NCBI RefSeq assembly: GCF_000336715.1
Contig: NZ_AOMF01000155.1
Coordinates: 133,269 to 197,268, forward strand
Length of the DNA stretch: 64,000 bases
Reading direction: 5' to 3'
From: Halococcus thailandensis JCM 13552
GTDB taxonomy: Archaea > Halobacteriota > Halobacteria > Halobacteriales > Halococcaceae
In this document: piece after piece, positions 1 through 8,276 of the stretch
Layout of the letters: the number at the start of each line of letters is the position of its first letter
Position numbering within the stretch: position 1 is the first letter of the stretch
Notes under the pieces: generated by a model
The model's input: the letters and a program-made list of their open reading frames with translations, nothing else
Databases searched by the model: none
Told to the model about the DNA's origin: nothing
Translations under genes and position numbers: made by a program

Positions 1-1046
1 GTCCACTCGGCCGAATCGGGTCGTGGCTTCCGTTCGGCCGGCGGATCGGCGGTGTACTCGCCATGCTCGATGATCGTCCCGTTCGCCCCGACGGCGACAT
101 CGGGATAACCTCCGGCGGTGTCGAGCGCCACTCCCTGAAGCTTCTTCGTCGTCGACGTCTCCATTTCGGTCCACGTGCCAGGGTTCTCTCGGTCGTAGAC
201 ACGCCCGCCGGAACCGACCGCCAGCCCCGAAGCTCCGTCGCGGTCGATTCCATAGATGGTATTCTCGCCAACCGAATGCGGTGTCCACTCCGACCCGTCA
301 TACTGGTATATTTTCCCGCTGCCGGCGGCCACGTTGACGTCCGATTTACTCACGCTCGCTACGCCGTACAAGTTGCCACCTGGACCATCGATACCGATTT
401 CCTGATAGCTTCCGCCGTTGTCGGTCGTCTCGTAGACTTTCGTGCTCGTGTTCGAGACGTGCCCAACTGAACTACTGGCGAAATCGATCCCTTTCATGCT
501 GGAGCCTGAGCCCGGTTTCTGGGCTTCTCCCCAGTCCATCCCACCCGAACCGTTTTTCGTCCCGCTGAGCACCTCGCCGGAGCCGTTGACGAGGTGGACT
601 GTTTCGGAGCCCGACGCTCCGGTGACCGCGAGGTCCTCCCAGGTGCTCGTCTTCCCTCCCGGCGCGGAGTAGTCGGTGAGCTGCTCTTCGACCACGTTGT
701 ACTGGCCGATGACGCCGCTGCCGCCGGCGAACCAGACGTGCTCGCCGTCGTCGGTGACGCCGGCTCCGTTTAGTGGCTCTCCCTCGACCGTCGGCCCCTT
801 CGAGAGAACGGTTTCCCAGCCGTCAGTGCGGCGGGCGAGCACCAGCCCCCCGCTCCCGACGGCGTACGGTCCTTCGCTGGTCTGTACGACGTCATTCAGT
901 GTCTTGCCCGTCGGCGAGTCGGCCGTGGACCACGCCGACGCCTGTGCGCCGGCCGTCCCCGAAACCGCCGCCCCGACGCCGGCCACGAGAGCCGTCGCGC
1001 CGGTGAGCTGCAGGAACCGTCGCCGATTCCGATCGATATCCGTCAT
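1..1046 (-). CDS. Tat-exported repeat protein (propeller-like), 3' end outside window
   Basis: Reading leftward from ATG at 1044-1046, the protein opens with a twin-arginine signal (RNRRRFLQLTG, then an Ala/Val/Gly-rich segment and an Ala-Gly-Ala-Gln-like cleavage region), so it is predicted to be exported folded. The mature part is built of short repeats around phrases such as 'AVGSGG', 'WFAGGSG', 'NVAAGSGKIY', 'LAVGSGGRVY' and 'VAVGANGTI', the pattern of YCF48/WD-like beta-propeller blades that report on surface stability or ligand binding. It is acidic and Ser/Gly/Thr rich, typical of haloarchaeal secreted proteins. No catalytic motif is visible. The gene runs off the left edge with no stop. 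Function is unknown; the export call is firm, the propeller call is inferred from repeat spacing. Confidence 0.8.
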   Translation of the reverse strand, partial: MTDIDRNRRRFLQLTGATALVAGVGAAVSGTAGAQASAWSTADSPTGKTLNDVVQTSEGPYAVGSGGLVLARRTDGWETVLSKGPTVEGEPLNGAGVTDDGEHVWFAGGSGVIGQYNVVEEQLTDYSAPGGKTSTWEDLAVTGASGSETVHLVNGSGEVLSGTKNGSGGMDWGEAQKPGSGSSMKGIDFASSSVGHVSNTSTKVYETTDNGGSYQEIGIDGPGGNLYGVASVSKSDVNVAAGSGKIYQYDGSEWTPHSVGENTIYGIDRDGASGLAVGSGGRVYDRENPGTWTEMETSTTKKLQGVALDTAGGYPDVAVGANGTIIEHGEYTADPPAERKPRPDSAEW

Positions 1047-1076
1047 GTCTCATCCCGTTCTGGATGGTTCTCGGGT

Positions 1077-1084
1077 TATATTTG
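1077..1084 (-). promoter_or_regulatory. TATA box for the Tat-exported protein gene
   Basis: On the minus strand this reads AAATATAA, about 34 nt before the ATG at 1046, which gives a very short leader. A short inverted repeat (CGGTTG, 3-nt spacer, CAACCG at 1098-1112) lies just upstream of it. Confidence 0.5.
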
Positions 1085-1178
1085 TTGCTTGCAGAAACGG
1101 TTGGAACAACCGACTACGAACCATTCGCACAAAAATCGGACCGAAAACGACAACTGCCGAACAGGACGAACGGCCGAT

Positions 1179-2219
1179 TCAGCTTCCGAGTAGTTCCTCG
1201 TACTGCGCGCCGGTCTGCTTCAGTGTTTCAGTCGAGAAGAGCCGCTCGTGGCCGTAGGGGAGATGTTCGTCGGCGAGTTCGTCGATCTTCTCGTCGACCA
1301 TCTCGGCGTCGCGACCGTGGATCATCGTGAACAGGTTGTACGGCCACTCCTGGTCGGGTCTGCGTGGGCGGTGATAGCAGAGCGTGACGTACGGCAGCGA
1401 CCCGACTTCGGTGCCGCGGGCGTCGAGATCGTCGTCGGGAACGTCCCAGACGACCATGCAGTTGGCGTCGAACCCCGTGACGACGTGGTTGACGATGCAG
1501 CCGATGCGCTTGATGCAACCCGTCTCGCGTAGCTGGCGGATGGCGTCGATCACGTCTTCGACCGACTCGTCGAGTTCCGCGGCGATGTCGCGATAGGGCG
1601 TCGCCGTCAGCGGGAATCCACCCTGGATGGCCAGCAGGAGTCGCGCGTCGAGCGTCGAGAGATCGCCGGTCGCCGACTCGCTGATGGCGGTCGCGCGCAC
1701 GTCCTCGCCCCCGCCGCTCGACTCGCGGGCGAAGCGATCGCCGTTCACGACCGGAAATTCGAGATTGATGTAGAAATCCGTCAGCATCGGGAGGTTCAGC
1801 ACCGAACAGCCGGTTCGCTCCTCGATATCGGCGAGGATCGCGTCGCGCGTCTCGCGCGAACCGGCGGTGACGACGAACCACATGTTCCAGGGATGATCGC
1901 GTCGGTAGTTGTGGTTGACCTGCCGGTGTTCGTTGACGATCTCGGCGATCTCGTCGAACCGGTCCTCGGGGGCCTGCACCGCCGCGAGTGTCGACGAGCC
2001 GATGACGGGCGGGTTGAGCACCGCGCCGAACCGGCGGAAGATCCCCTGCTCGCGCAACGACTCGACACGGGCGAGCGCCTCGTCCTCATCGATGTCGAGT
2101 TCCGCACCGATCGCGCGGAACGGCCGCTCTTCGACCGGGAACCCGCTCTGATAGTCGTCGATCAGGCGGCCGTCGACCGCGTCGAGATCGGCCCGCCAGT
2201 CCTCGGCCAGCGAACTCAT
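1179..2219 (-). CDS. ahbAB: Fused siroheme decarboxylase (AhbA-AhbB type)
   Basis: 346 residues made of two tandem Lrp/AsnC-like halves. Half one has a winged helix (about 20-65) and a second domain with HNYRRDHPWNMWF (103-115). Half two repeats the plan, with its helix-turn-helix near 190-240 and CYHRPRRPDQEWPYNLF near 290-306. The paired His/Tyr/Arg plus 'W/P-N-x-W/L-F' signature marks the AhbA/AhbB family, which removes two acetate carboxylates from siroheme to give 12,18-didecarboxysiroheme in the alternative heme pathway. Such proteins are often labelled transcriptional regulators because of the AsnC fold. Bacterial and methanogen enzymes are usually two separate subunits; here both are in one chain. 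No other heme gene lies beside it. It is divergent from the SDR gene. Confidence 0.8.
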   Translation of the reverse strand: MSSLAEDWRADLDAVDGRLIDDYQSGFPVEERPFRAIGAELDIDEDEALARVESLREQGIFRRFGAVLNPPVIGSSTLAAVQAPEDRFDEIAEIVNEHRQVNHNYRRDHPWNMWFVVTAGSRETRDAILADIEERTGCSVLNLPMLTDFYINLEFPVVNGDRFARESSGGGEDVRATAISESATGDLSTLDARLLLAIQGGFPLTATPYRDIAAELDESVEDVIDAIRQLRETGCIKRIGCIVNHVVTGFDANCMVVWDVPDDDLDARGTEVGSLPYVTLCYHRPRRPDQEWPYNLFTMIHGRDAEMVDEKIDELADEHLPYGHERLFSTETLKQTGAQYEELLGS

Positions 2220-2296
2220 TGGACTCCGTACGAGACGGTCGAACTACGGTCTGTCGGTTCCCGCGCGGTTATGGCGCTCCCGCTCGACCGCTCGGC

Positions 2297-3154
2297 ATGA
2301 CCGATTCCAGGAAGCTGGCCGGACAGGTCGCGCTCGTCACCGGTGCGACTGGTGGCATCGGGCGCGAAATCGCCCGCCGACTCGGCGCTCGCGGAGCACA
2401 CGTCGTCGTGACCGGGCGCTCGCGCGAGGGTGGGGAAGAAACCATCGCCGCCGTCGAGCGAGCGGGCGGCAGCGCGCAGTTCTTCCGGGCCGATCTCGCG
2501 ACGATGGCGACCGTCCGCGCGCTCGCCGAGGAGTTCCGCCGTCGCTACGACCGCCTCGACGTGCTCGTGACCAACGCCGGCTGCTCGCGGGACAGCCGGC
2601 AGCTCACCGCCGACGGCCACGAACTGACGCTCGCGGTCAACCATCTCGCGCCGTATCTGCTCACGCACGATCTGCTCGACGTGCTCGTCGAAACTCCCGA
2701 TTCTCGTCTCGTCGCCACCTCCTCGACCGTCCACTCGACCGGTGAGATCGATTTCGCCGATCTGCGACTCGAAACCGACTACGATGCGTTCGCGGCCTAC
2801 GCGCGCTCGAAACTGGCGAACCTGCTCTTCACCACCGAACTCGCCGCACGGGTCGATTTCCCCGTGAACGCCGTCCATCCCGGGTTCGTGCCCGGCAGCG
2901 GGCTCTACCGTCACGCCTCGCTGCCGACGCGGGCGTTCATGGCGCTCGCCGCACGCCTCCCAGTTCTCAGTACGTCGGTCGACGAGGCTGCCGATCCGCT
3001 CGTCGAGCTCGCCGTCGATCCCGACGCCGACCACACCTACTTCGATCGCCACGATCCGACCGATCCCGACCCGCGCGCCGACGACGATCGACTGCGCGAA
3101 CACCTCTGGAACGTCAGCGCCGCGCTCGTCAATGTCGATCCCGACTGGCCGTAA
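2297..3154 (+). CDS. Short-chain dehydrogenase/reductase
   Basis: 285 residues. The Rossmann motif TGATGGIG (15-22), the NAG motif and the active-site YARSK (Tyr-x-x-x-Lys) place it in the classical SDR superfamily, closest in layout to retinol-dehydrogenase/WW-oxidoreductase-like members (NAVHPGFVPGSGLYR after the catalytic Lys). 'GRSREGG' after beta-2 carries Arg, which suggests NADP(H) preference. I chose ATG 2297 because the Rossmann strand follows it directly; a TTG at 2219 in frame would add 26 residues with no homologous content and would overlap the divergent neighbour. The substrate cannot be told from sequence. Confidence 0.85.
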   Translation: MTDSRKLAGQVALVTGATGGIGREIARRLGARGAHVVVTGRSREGGEETIAAVERAGGSAQFFRADLATMATVRALAEEFRRRYDRLDVLVTNAGCSRDSRQLTADGHELTLAVNHLAPYLLTHDLLDVLVETPDSRLVATSSTVHSTGEIDFADLRLETDYDAFAAYARSKLANLLFTTELAARVDFPVNAVHPGFVPGSGLYRHASLPTRAFMALAARLPVLSTSVDEAADPLVELAVDPDADHTYFDRHDPTDPDPRADDDRLREHLWNVSAALVNVDPDWP

Positions 3155-3210
3155 CTCGCGACCGGCTCCACAGCAATCGTGTAGCGGCATGAACGACGCC
3201 GCGACGGGAT

Positions 3211-3837
3211 TCAGAAATCGGCGAGTGCGGACTGATCGGCGGCTTCCAGAACGTCGCGACTGGTCTTCCAGGATTCGCGCGCGAACGGCGGGAGATCACC
3301 GTGCTCGCGGACGTATTCGCGGAGGAATTTTCGGGTACTGCTATCGCCCGGATAGCCGCTGCCGATCGCGCCGTGTTCGGCAGCGAGATCGGCAACATGC
3401 TCGTCGCGGGCGACTTTGGCGACGATGCTCGCCGCGCCGACGTGGTCGTGGGATTCGTCGGCACCGTGCTCGGCTGCGAGCTCCACGTCGGTCGTGGTTT
3501 CGGCCCTCACGCGGCGACCGAACCGTGCCGCATCGGTGTCGCAGGCGTCGACGACGCCGGAGTCGCCGGTAGCAGTCGCGCGATCGATCGCGTCGGCCAT
3601 CGCCGCGACCGTGAGCGCGTTCAGACGGCCGTCGTCGATCTCGCTGGCTGTGATCTCGCTCACGGCGATCGTGACTCGCTCGTCGGCGCGGATCTCGGCG
3701 GCCAGCGCCTCGCGGCGAGCGGGCGTGAGTCGTTTCGAGTCGTCGATCCCATCGGGCAGCGCGGTATCGGCACTGACGCACGCGACGAACAGCGATCCGA
3801 GGACGGGTCCGCGCCCCGCCTCGTCGACGCCGAACAT
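3211..3837 (-). CDS. rnhB: Ribonuclease HII
   Basis: 208 residues. The opening MFGVDEAGRGPVLG carries the catalytic Asp5-Glu6 pair and the GRG motif that recognises the RNA-DNA junction. Further signature blocks are DDSKRLTPARRE, the acidic 'VDACDTD' strand, and SHDHVGAASIVAKVARD, which includes the conserved Asp and the Ala-Ser-Ile-Xaa-Ala-Lys segment. It cleaves RNA in RNA-DNA hybrids and at single embedded ribonucleotides. Length is normal for the archaeal type 2 enzyme. The C-terminal 'GSGYPGDSSTRKFL' is also family typical. It lies upstream of the small acidic gene's stop with about 50 nt between them. Confidence 0.95.
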   Translation of the reverse strand: MFGVDEAGRGPVLGSLFVACVSADTALPDGIDDSKRLTPARREALAAEIRADERVTIAVSEITASEIDDGRLNALTVAAMADAIDRATATGDSGVVDACDTDAARFGRRVRAETTTDVELAAEHGADESHDHVGAASIVAKVARDEHVADLAAEHGAIGSGYPGDSSTRKFLREYVREHGDLPPFARESWKTSRDVLEAADQSALADF

Positions 3838-3886
3838 ACCGACGGCTCGCGTGGCAGGCAGAAAGCAGTTCGCAAAAACGGTGGTG

Positions 3887-4033
3887 TTAGTCGGCCGTCC
3901 CCGGCGTGAACGGCTCCGGTTCGTCCTCTTCGTCGTCCGTCTCGCCGTCAGCCTCGATCGCCCACTCCGGAAGCTCCTCGTGCTCGTCGTCCTCGTATAG
4001 CCGCGTGGAATCGGTCGTTCGATGGTGGCACAT
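3887..4033 (-). CDS. Small acidic protein, unknown function
   Basis: A 48-residue reading frame starting MCHHRTTDSTRLYEDDEHEE and ending EPFTPGTAD, with about a third Asp/Glu. The N-terminal Cys-His-His could bind a metal, but there is no full zinc motif. The start is supported by an unusually good Shine-Dalgarno on the minus strand (GGAGGT at 4042-4047, 9 nt before the ATG) and by a TATA-like CATACTATAG about 25 nt upstream. Codon usage is like the surrounding genes. It is transcribed toward rnhB and could be cotranscribed with it. I do not recognise a family beyond short acidic haloarchaeal proteins. Confidence 0.6.
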   Translation of the reverse strand: MCHHRTTDSTRLYEDDEHEELPEWAIEADGETDDEEDEPEPFTPGTAD

Positions 4034-4045
4034 GGGTTGCTACCT

Positions 4046-4066
4046 CCATGCTATAGTATGGCATGG
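4046..4066. promoter_or_regulatory. Palindromic promoter element before the small acidic gene
   Basis: CCATGC and GCATGG form 6-bp arms around a TATA-like core (TATAGTATG). On the minus strand this places ACTATAG about 20-25 nt before the ATG at 4033, partly overlapping the GGAGGT ribosome site. The arrangement could be a promoter with an operator. Confidence 0.4.
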
Positions 4067-4072
4067 ACGAAC

Positions 4073-5374
4073 TTAACCGCTCGGCTCGACGAGATAGTCT
4101 GGATCGGCGAACGCCTCGTCCTCACCCTCGACGGCGATCACGTCGAGCGCCGTCACCTCGCTGTCGACGCCGAGCAGCCCTGCGAGGCTCGGCTCCGTCC
4201 GTCCCTCGTCGCTGCTCACGAGCTCTTTCACGTAGAGGCCGCCAGCGCCGCGGAGCTCCACGGTGGCGTGGCGGCCGTCGTCGAGCTCGCCCTCGATCTC
4301 GTAGACGTCGCGCACGCGGGTCCGACTCGCCCGCCGGTGATCGACCCGCTGGGGCGTCTCCTGTTCGATCGTCGCGCCGTCGAGTTCGGCGAGCGCGTCG
4401 GCGAACGCCGTCTCCTCGATCGGTTCGGCGAACTCGATGGCCATCGAGTAGGTCTTGTGCGCGTCGAGCTCCTTCACGCGCTCGACCATCCCGTGGGTCG
4501 CACGTCGGAGGCCTTCGACCTCGACGCTCCCGTCGGCGAACTCGTTGATCTCCGTCTCCAGCTCCTTGGCGTCGACCGCGCGCCGCTGTGGCTGTTTGAT
4601 CTCGATGACGAACGGGCGGCCGGTGCCCTGCATCGTCGCGTCGACGTCCTCGCGACCCGCACCGTGGAAGATCGATTCCGAGCCATCCATCGCCTCCTCG
4701 ACGACCGGCGCGGTCAGCTCCTCGACGCTCTCGTCGTAGAGATAGCCGCTGCCGCCACAGTAGTCGCAGGGCTCCTCGCCGCCGTCCGCGACGAACTGCT
4801 TGCCGCTGCCGCCGCACTCCCGGCAGGGCCACTCGGTCTGGGGAATTCCGCGTTCGAGCTTCCGGTAGCGCCCGTAGACGAACGCCGGGTTCACCTGGAC
4901 GTCGACGTCGCCGCGATCGAGGTTGACGAGCGCGAGCACGTCCGGGCGCTCGAAATCCACCTCCGTGCCCGTGCGCTCGCCGAGGCGCTTGCCGACCTCG
5001 CGGTTGAGCGCGGATTTGAACGACTCGCCGGCATCGGTGGGGAGGTCGCTCTCCTCGCGCAGCAGGCGGTCGTTCTCCTCGATCAGCGGCGGGACGCGCG
5101 TGCCGACCTGGTACGTCTCGAACTCGACGTCCCCGAGCGCGTCGACCGCGCGCTCGGCCCACTCGTCGAACCGATCGCACTCGCCCTCGCAGACCCAGCA
5201 GTCCTCGGAGCCCTCGAACGGTTCGTCCGCGTCGAGTGCGATCGTGGTTCGGAGTGCGCGCCCGCGTGCCCGGTTCGTGAGACCGAAACTCCGGTCGGCG
5301 AAGACGCGGCCGAGACAGGAATTACAGATCGGGCCGTTGTCGAGGACGGCCCGCGCGTCGTCGAGGATGGACAT
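4073..5374 (-). CDS. pus10: tRNA pseudouridine(54/55) synthase Pus10
   Basis: 433 residues. The N-terminus has two Cys pairs (CNSCLGR near residue 18 and CWVCEGEC near 60) that hold zinc in this family, then a THUMP-like region, and a middle Cys cluster (CRECGGSG and CDYCGGSG) also seen in archaeal Pus10. The catalytic domain carries GREDVDATMQGTGRPFV with the active-site Asp, followed by EIKQPQRR. It makes pseudouridine at tRNA positions 54 and 55, replacing bacterial TruB and TrmA functions. The ATG at 5374 puts the first Cys pair at the usual distance; a GTG 8 codons upstream is the alternative. Pseudouridine 54 is the substrate of TrmY, encoded at 16387. Confidence 0.95.
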   Translation of the reverse strand: MSILDDARAVLDNGPICNSCLGRVFADRSFGLTNRARGRALRTTIALDADEPFEGSEDCWVCEGECDRFDEWAERAVDALGDVEFETYQVGTRVPPLIEENDRLLREESDLPTDAGESFKSALNREVGKRLGERTGTEVDFERPDVLALVNLDRGDVDVQVNPAFVYGRYRKLERGIPQTEWPCRECGGSGKQFVADGGEEPCDYCGGSGYLYDESVEELTAPVVEEAMDGSESIFHGAGREDVDATMQGTGRPFVIEIKQPQRRAVDAKELETEINEFADGSVEVEGLRRATHGMVERVKELDAHKTYSMAIEFAEPIEETAFADALAELDGATIEQETPQRVDHRRASRTRVRDVYEIEGELDDGRHATVELRGAGGLYVKELVSSDEGRTEPSLAGLLGVDSEVTALDVIAVEGEDEAFADPDYLVEPSG

Positions 5375-5440
5375 GCGATGGAAACGCGCTCTTGGCACTC
5401 ACCTGTTGTGGTTCGTCACCGGAATCGCTGCCGCGAACGT

Positions 5441-6955
5441 TCACGAGACGACGGTACGGGCCAGCCGGCGACAGAGCGCCACGCTGTCGTACTCCGAGAA
5501 CCGTTCGACCGCGAGCGCGAGCACGCCGTAGACGACGACGCCGACCAGAACGAGGAGGGTGAACTCGACGACGCCGGTGGCGATACCCATACGGTGGACG
5601 GCGACGACGGCGATCCCCATGATGATGCTGGGCACAGCAGGGTAGGCGACGAGGCGAAGCAGGCGTGCGTAGCTCCCGTCGACCGCCTGCGTCGCGAGAT
5701 ACGTCGAGACCGGTTCGGAGAACACGAGCGAGTTGCCGACGATCACCAGCCCCGTGCCGACCGCGCCGTAGCGCGCCGTTGCGGGGTAGATGAACGCCGC
5801 GATGATCACCAGCTTGCCGAACTGGATCTTCGTCGGTACGTCGGGTTTGCCGATGGCCTGGAACAGCGGGCCGGTCGTCGCCCCGAGCGAGCGCAGCAGG
5901 CCCCACGCGGCGAGCAGCTGGATCATCGGTATCATCGCGTCCCACTGCTCGGTGAGGAACGTATCGACGAACGTCGGGGCGACGGCGGCGACGCCGACCG
6001 CGATCGGGAAGGAGATGAACATCGTGAGCTGAACAGTTTTAAAGAAGCCGTCGCGGAGCTGGCGGTCGTCGCTCTGCATCTTCGAGTAGGTCGGGAAGAT
6101 CACGCTCGAAATGGTCTGGGTTACCTCGGTCGCGGGCGCGTTCGAGACGCGGTAGGCGAGCTGGTAGAGCCCGACGACGGCGGTGCCGAGATACCAACCG
6201 ACGAAGGCGTCGTCGCCTTCCATGATCAGGAACAACACTACTCCGGAGGCGAAGATCCACTTCCCGTAGCCGAACAGTTCGCGGGCGTGATCGAGATCGA
6301 ACCGCGGTCGCGGTCGGTAGTCGGCGACGAAATAGGAGGCCACCAGCCGGACGAAGTCGCTCGCGACCAGCCCGAGCACGAGCGCCCATACCGAGCGGGT
6401 GAGAAAGGCCACGACGACGGCGACCGCGACGTAGAAGACCGTCCCCGACAGCGTGTAGGCGAACTGCTTGTCGAAGCGGAGGTCCTTCTTGAGATAGAGC
6501 AGTCCCGGGTTCTGGAGCCCCGAAAGCAGCGGCGAGAGCGCGAGCACACGGAGGACGGGCGCGAGCTGCGGCTCGTCGAAGACCAGCGGCGAGGCGACGA
6601 TCGGCGCGCTGACGAACAGGACGGCGGCGACGACGAGCCCGCGCGCGTTCTGCATCATCCAGGCCGTATCGAGATAGGCGTCGACGTCGTCGGCCTCGCG
6701 CTGGATGAGCGCGGCGTCGATGCCGAGCCTGGAGAGTTTGGTGAGTGCGCTCATCACGACGAGCGCGAGCGCCATCACGCCGTACGAGTCGGGGCCGATG
6801 AGCCGCGCGACGAGCAGCACCATCGCGAGCTGGAGCACCCTGTCGACGACGTTCGTGAGCATGACCCAGACGCCGCTGGTGACCGCGCGTTCGGTGAGGT
6901 CGCCGCCCGGGCTGAGCACGCGCCTGACGAGGGCGACGACGCTGCTGATCGACAC
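5441..6955 (-). CDS. Polysaccharide/oligosaccharide flippase (RfbX/Wzx-type)
   Basis: 504 residues with about 12-14 hydrophobic helices and few charges between them, fitting the MOP/MATE superfamily of lipid-linked sugar flippases. The opening 'ERAVTSGVWVMLTNVVDRVLQ' and 'LLVARLIGPDSYGVMALA' is the typical first helical hairpin of polysaccharide biosynthesis proteins. It would move a dolichol- or lipid-linked glycan across the membrane. The start is GTG 6955: a TATA-like sequence lies 25 nt before it (6977-6983), while upstream in-frame codons have no membrane character. The next genes make activated amino sugars, which supports a role in surface glycan assembly, though AglR-like function in N-glycosylation is inference. 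Confidence 0.85.
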   Translation of the reverse strand: MSISSVVALVRRVLSPGGDLTERAVTSGVWVMLTNVVDRVLQLAMVLLVARLIGPDSYGVMALALVVMSALTKLSRLGIDAALIQREADDVDAYLDTAWMMQNARGLVVAAVLFVSAPIVASPLVFDEPQLAPVLRVLALSPLLSGLQNPGLLYLKKDLRFDKQFAYTLSGTVFYVAVAVVVAFLTRSVWALVLGLVASDFVRLVASYFVADYRPRPRFDLDHARELFGYGKWIFASGVVLFLIMEGDDAFVGWYLGTAVVGLYQLAYRVSNAPATEVTQTISSVIFPTYSKMQSDDRQLRDGFFKTVQLTMFISFPIAVGVAAVAPTFVDTFLTEQWDAMIPMIQLLAAWGLLRSLGATTGPLFQAIGKPDVPTKIQFGKLVIIAAFIYPATARYGAVGTGLVIVGNSLVFSEPVSTYLATQAVDGSYARLLRLVAYPAVPSIIMGIAVVAVHRMGIATGVVEFTLLVLVGVVVYGVLALAVERFSEYDSVALCRRLARTVVS

Positions 6956-6976
6956 ACATCCGCTTTCCGTCGATGG

Positions 6977-6983
6977 TTCATAT
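6977..6983 (-). promoter_or_regulatory. TATA-like box for the flippase gene
   Basis: ATATGAA on the minus strand is centred 25 nt before the GTG start at 6955, the spacing of a leaderless haloarchaeal promoter. It decides in favour of this GTG over upstream in-frame codons. Confidence 0.45.
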
Positions 6984-7076
6984 CGTCGTCGGAGTCGCCC
7001 GCAGCCCCTCTCGGGCCGGTCGACGACCACGTGGCCAGCCAGAACGTTGAAATCGTCGCCCCGTGGATAGGGTGCA

Positions 7077-8276
7077 ATGAGCGTCCGTACCGCCGTCGTC
7101 CTCGCGGCCGGGGAGGGCAACCGCCTCCGCCCGCTGACGTACAACCGCCCAAAACCGATGCTGCCAGCGGCGAACCGGCCGATCCTCGGCTACGTCTTCG
7201 ACGCGCTGATCGACGCCGGGATCGAACGGATCACCGTCGTCATCGGCTACAAGCGCGATCGCGTCCAGGAACACTTCGGGCCGACTTACCGCGACACGCC
7301 GCTCGATTACGTGGTCCAGGACAAACAGCTCGGCAGCGGCCACGCCCTGCTCGCCGCGCGCTCGTCGGTCGACGAGCCATTCCTGCTCGTCAACGGCGAT
7401 CGCGTGTTCGATTCCGGGCTGGTAGCCGACGTCGTCGCCGAGTTCGATGCCTACCCCGACGCGCCCGCCGCCCTCGGCGTGCTCGAACACCGCGACGTCC
7501 GCCGCTACGGCGCGGTCGCCCTCCACGAGGGTCGCATCGACGAGATCGTCGAGAAACCCGAATCAGACGACTTCCGCCTGATCAACGCCGGCGTCTACGC
7601 CTTTCGAACGGGGATCTTCGACGCGATCGAGGCGACCGAGCGCCGCGACGGCGAACTCCAACTGCCCGACACGCTCGCGCGACTCATCGACGAGGGCGAG
7701 GACGTCCGCGGGGTGCGCGTCGACGGGCTCTCGCCGCACGCCACCTATCCATGGGACCTCCTGACCGTGACCCAGGAGATCCTCGCGCGCGGTCGCGTCG
7801 ACGAGCCGGCCCGCGAGCAAGGCGTCTGGGTCGACGACACGTCGCTCGTCCACGAGTCGGCGACGCTCCAGGCACCCGTCGTGGTGGGGCCGGACTGCGA
7901 GGTCGGTCCCGGTGCGGTCGTCGGGCCGGACGTCGCACTCGGGCGCAACGTCACCGTCGAGGCGAACGCGACCGTCACACGCAGCGTGCTCGACGGCGAC
8001 ACGCGCGTCGGGCCGGGGAGCACGGTTCTGGACTGTGTTGCCGGTCAGGACGTGACGCTCGGACCGGGCACCCTCGTACCCGGCGGGCAGACCGACGTCC
8101 GGATCGGCACGCACGTCCACGAGGATCGCTCGCTCGGGGCGGTCGTCGCCGACCGGGCCGACGCCGACGGTGGGGTCACGCTCGAACCGGGTACGCTGGT
8201 CGGGCCGGGCGCACGGCTGCACGTCGGCGTGCGGGCACGTGGTGAGATCCCCGCGGGTGCGGAGGTGCTCGACTGA
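7077..8276 (+). CDS. glmU: Bifunctional sugar-1-phosphate nucleotidyltransferase/acetyltransferase (GlmU-like)
   Basis: 399 residues. The N-terminal half is a nucleotidyltransferase with LAAGEGNRLRPLTYNRPKPM (9-28), the GXGXRXRPLT-KP nucleotide-binding signature, and catalytic 'NGDRVFD' (usually GD in this place). The C-terminal half has left-handed beta-helix hexapeptide repeats (for example 'VVGPDCEVGPGAVVGPDVAL') of the acyltransferase type. In archaea this architecture makes UDP-GlcNAc from GlcN-1-phosphate by acetylation then uridylation, or dTDP/UDP-glucose. The direct 1-base overlap (TGATG) with glmS downstream strongly favours the amino-sugar pathway. Which hexose-1-phosphate is used is not proven by sequence alone. 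Confidence 0.88.
   Translation: MSVRTAVVLAAGEGNRLRPLTYNRPKPMLPAANRPILGYVFDALIDAGIERITVVIGYKRDRVQEHFGPTYRDTPLDYVVQDKQLGSGHALLAARSSVDEPFLLVNGDRVFDSGLVADVVAEFDAYPDAPAALGVLEHRDVRRYGAVALHEGRIDEIVEKPESDDFRLINAGVYAFRTGIFDAIEATERRDGELQLPDTLARLIDEGEDVRGVRVDGLSPHATYPWDLLTVTQEILARGRVDEPAREQGVWVDDTSLVHESATLQAPVVVGPDCEVGPGAVVGPDVALGRNVTVEANATVTRSVLDGDTRVGPGSTVLDCVAGQDVTLGPGTLVPGGQTDVRIGTHVHEDRSLGAVVADRADADGGVTLEPGTLVGPGARLHVGVRARGEIPAGAEVLD

Noticed and set aside
4022-8245. A very long open frame (about 1400 codons) on the plus strand
   Set aside because: It runs antisense to Pus10 and the flippase and out of frame through the GlmU-like gene; its composition is Arg/Asp/His-rich as expected for a shadow frame in GC-rich DNA.
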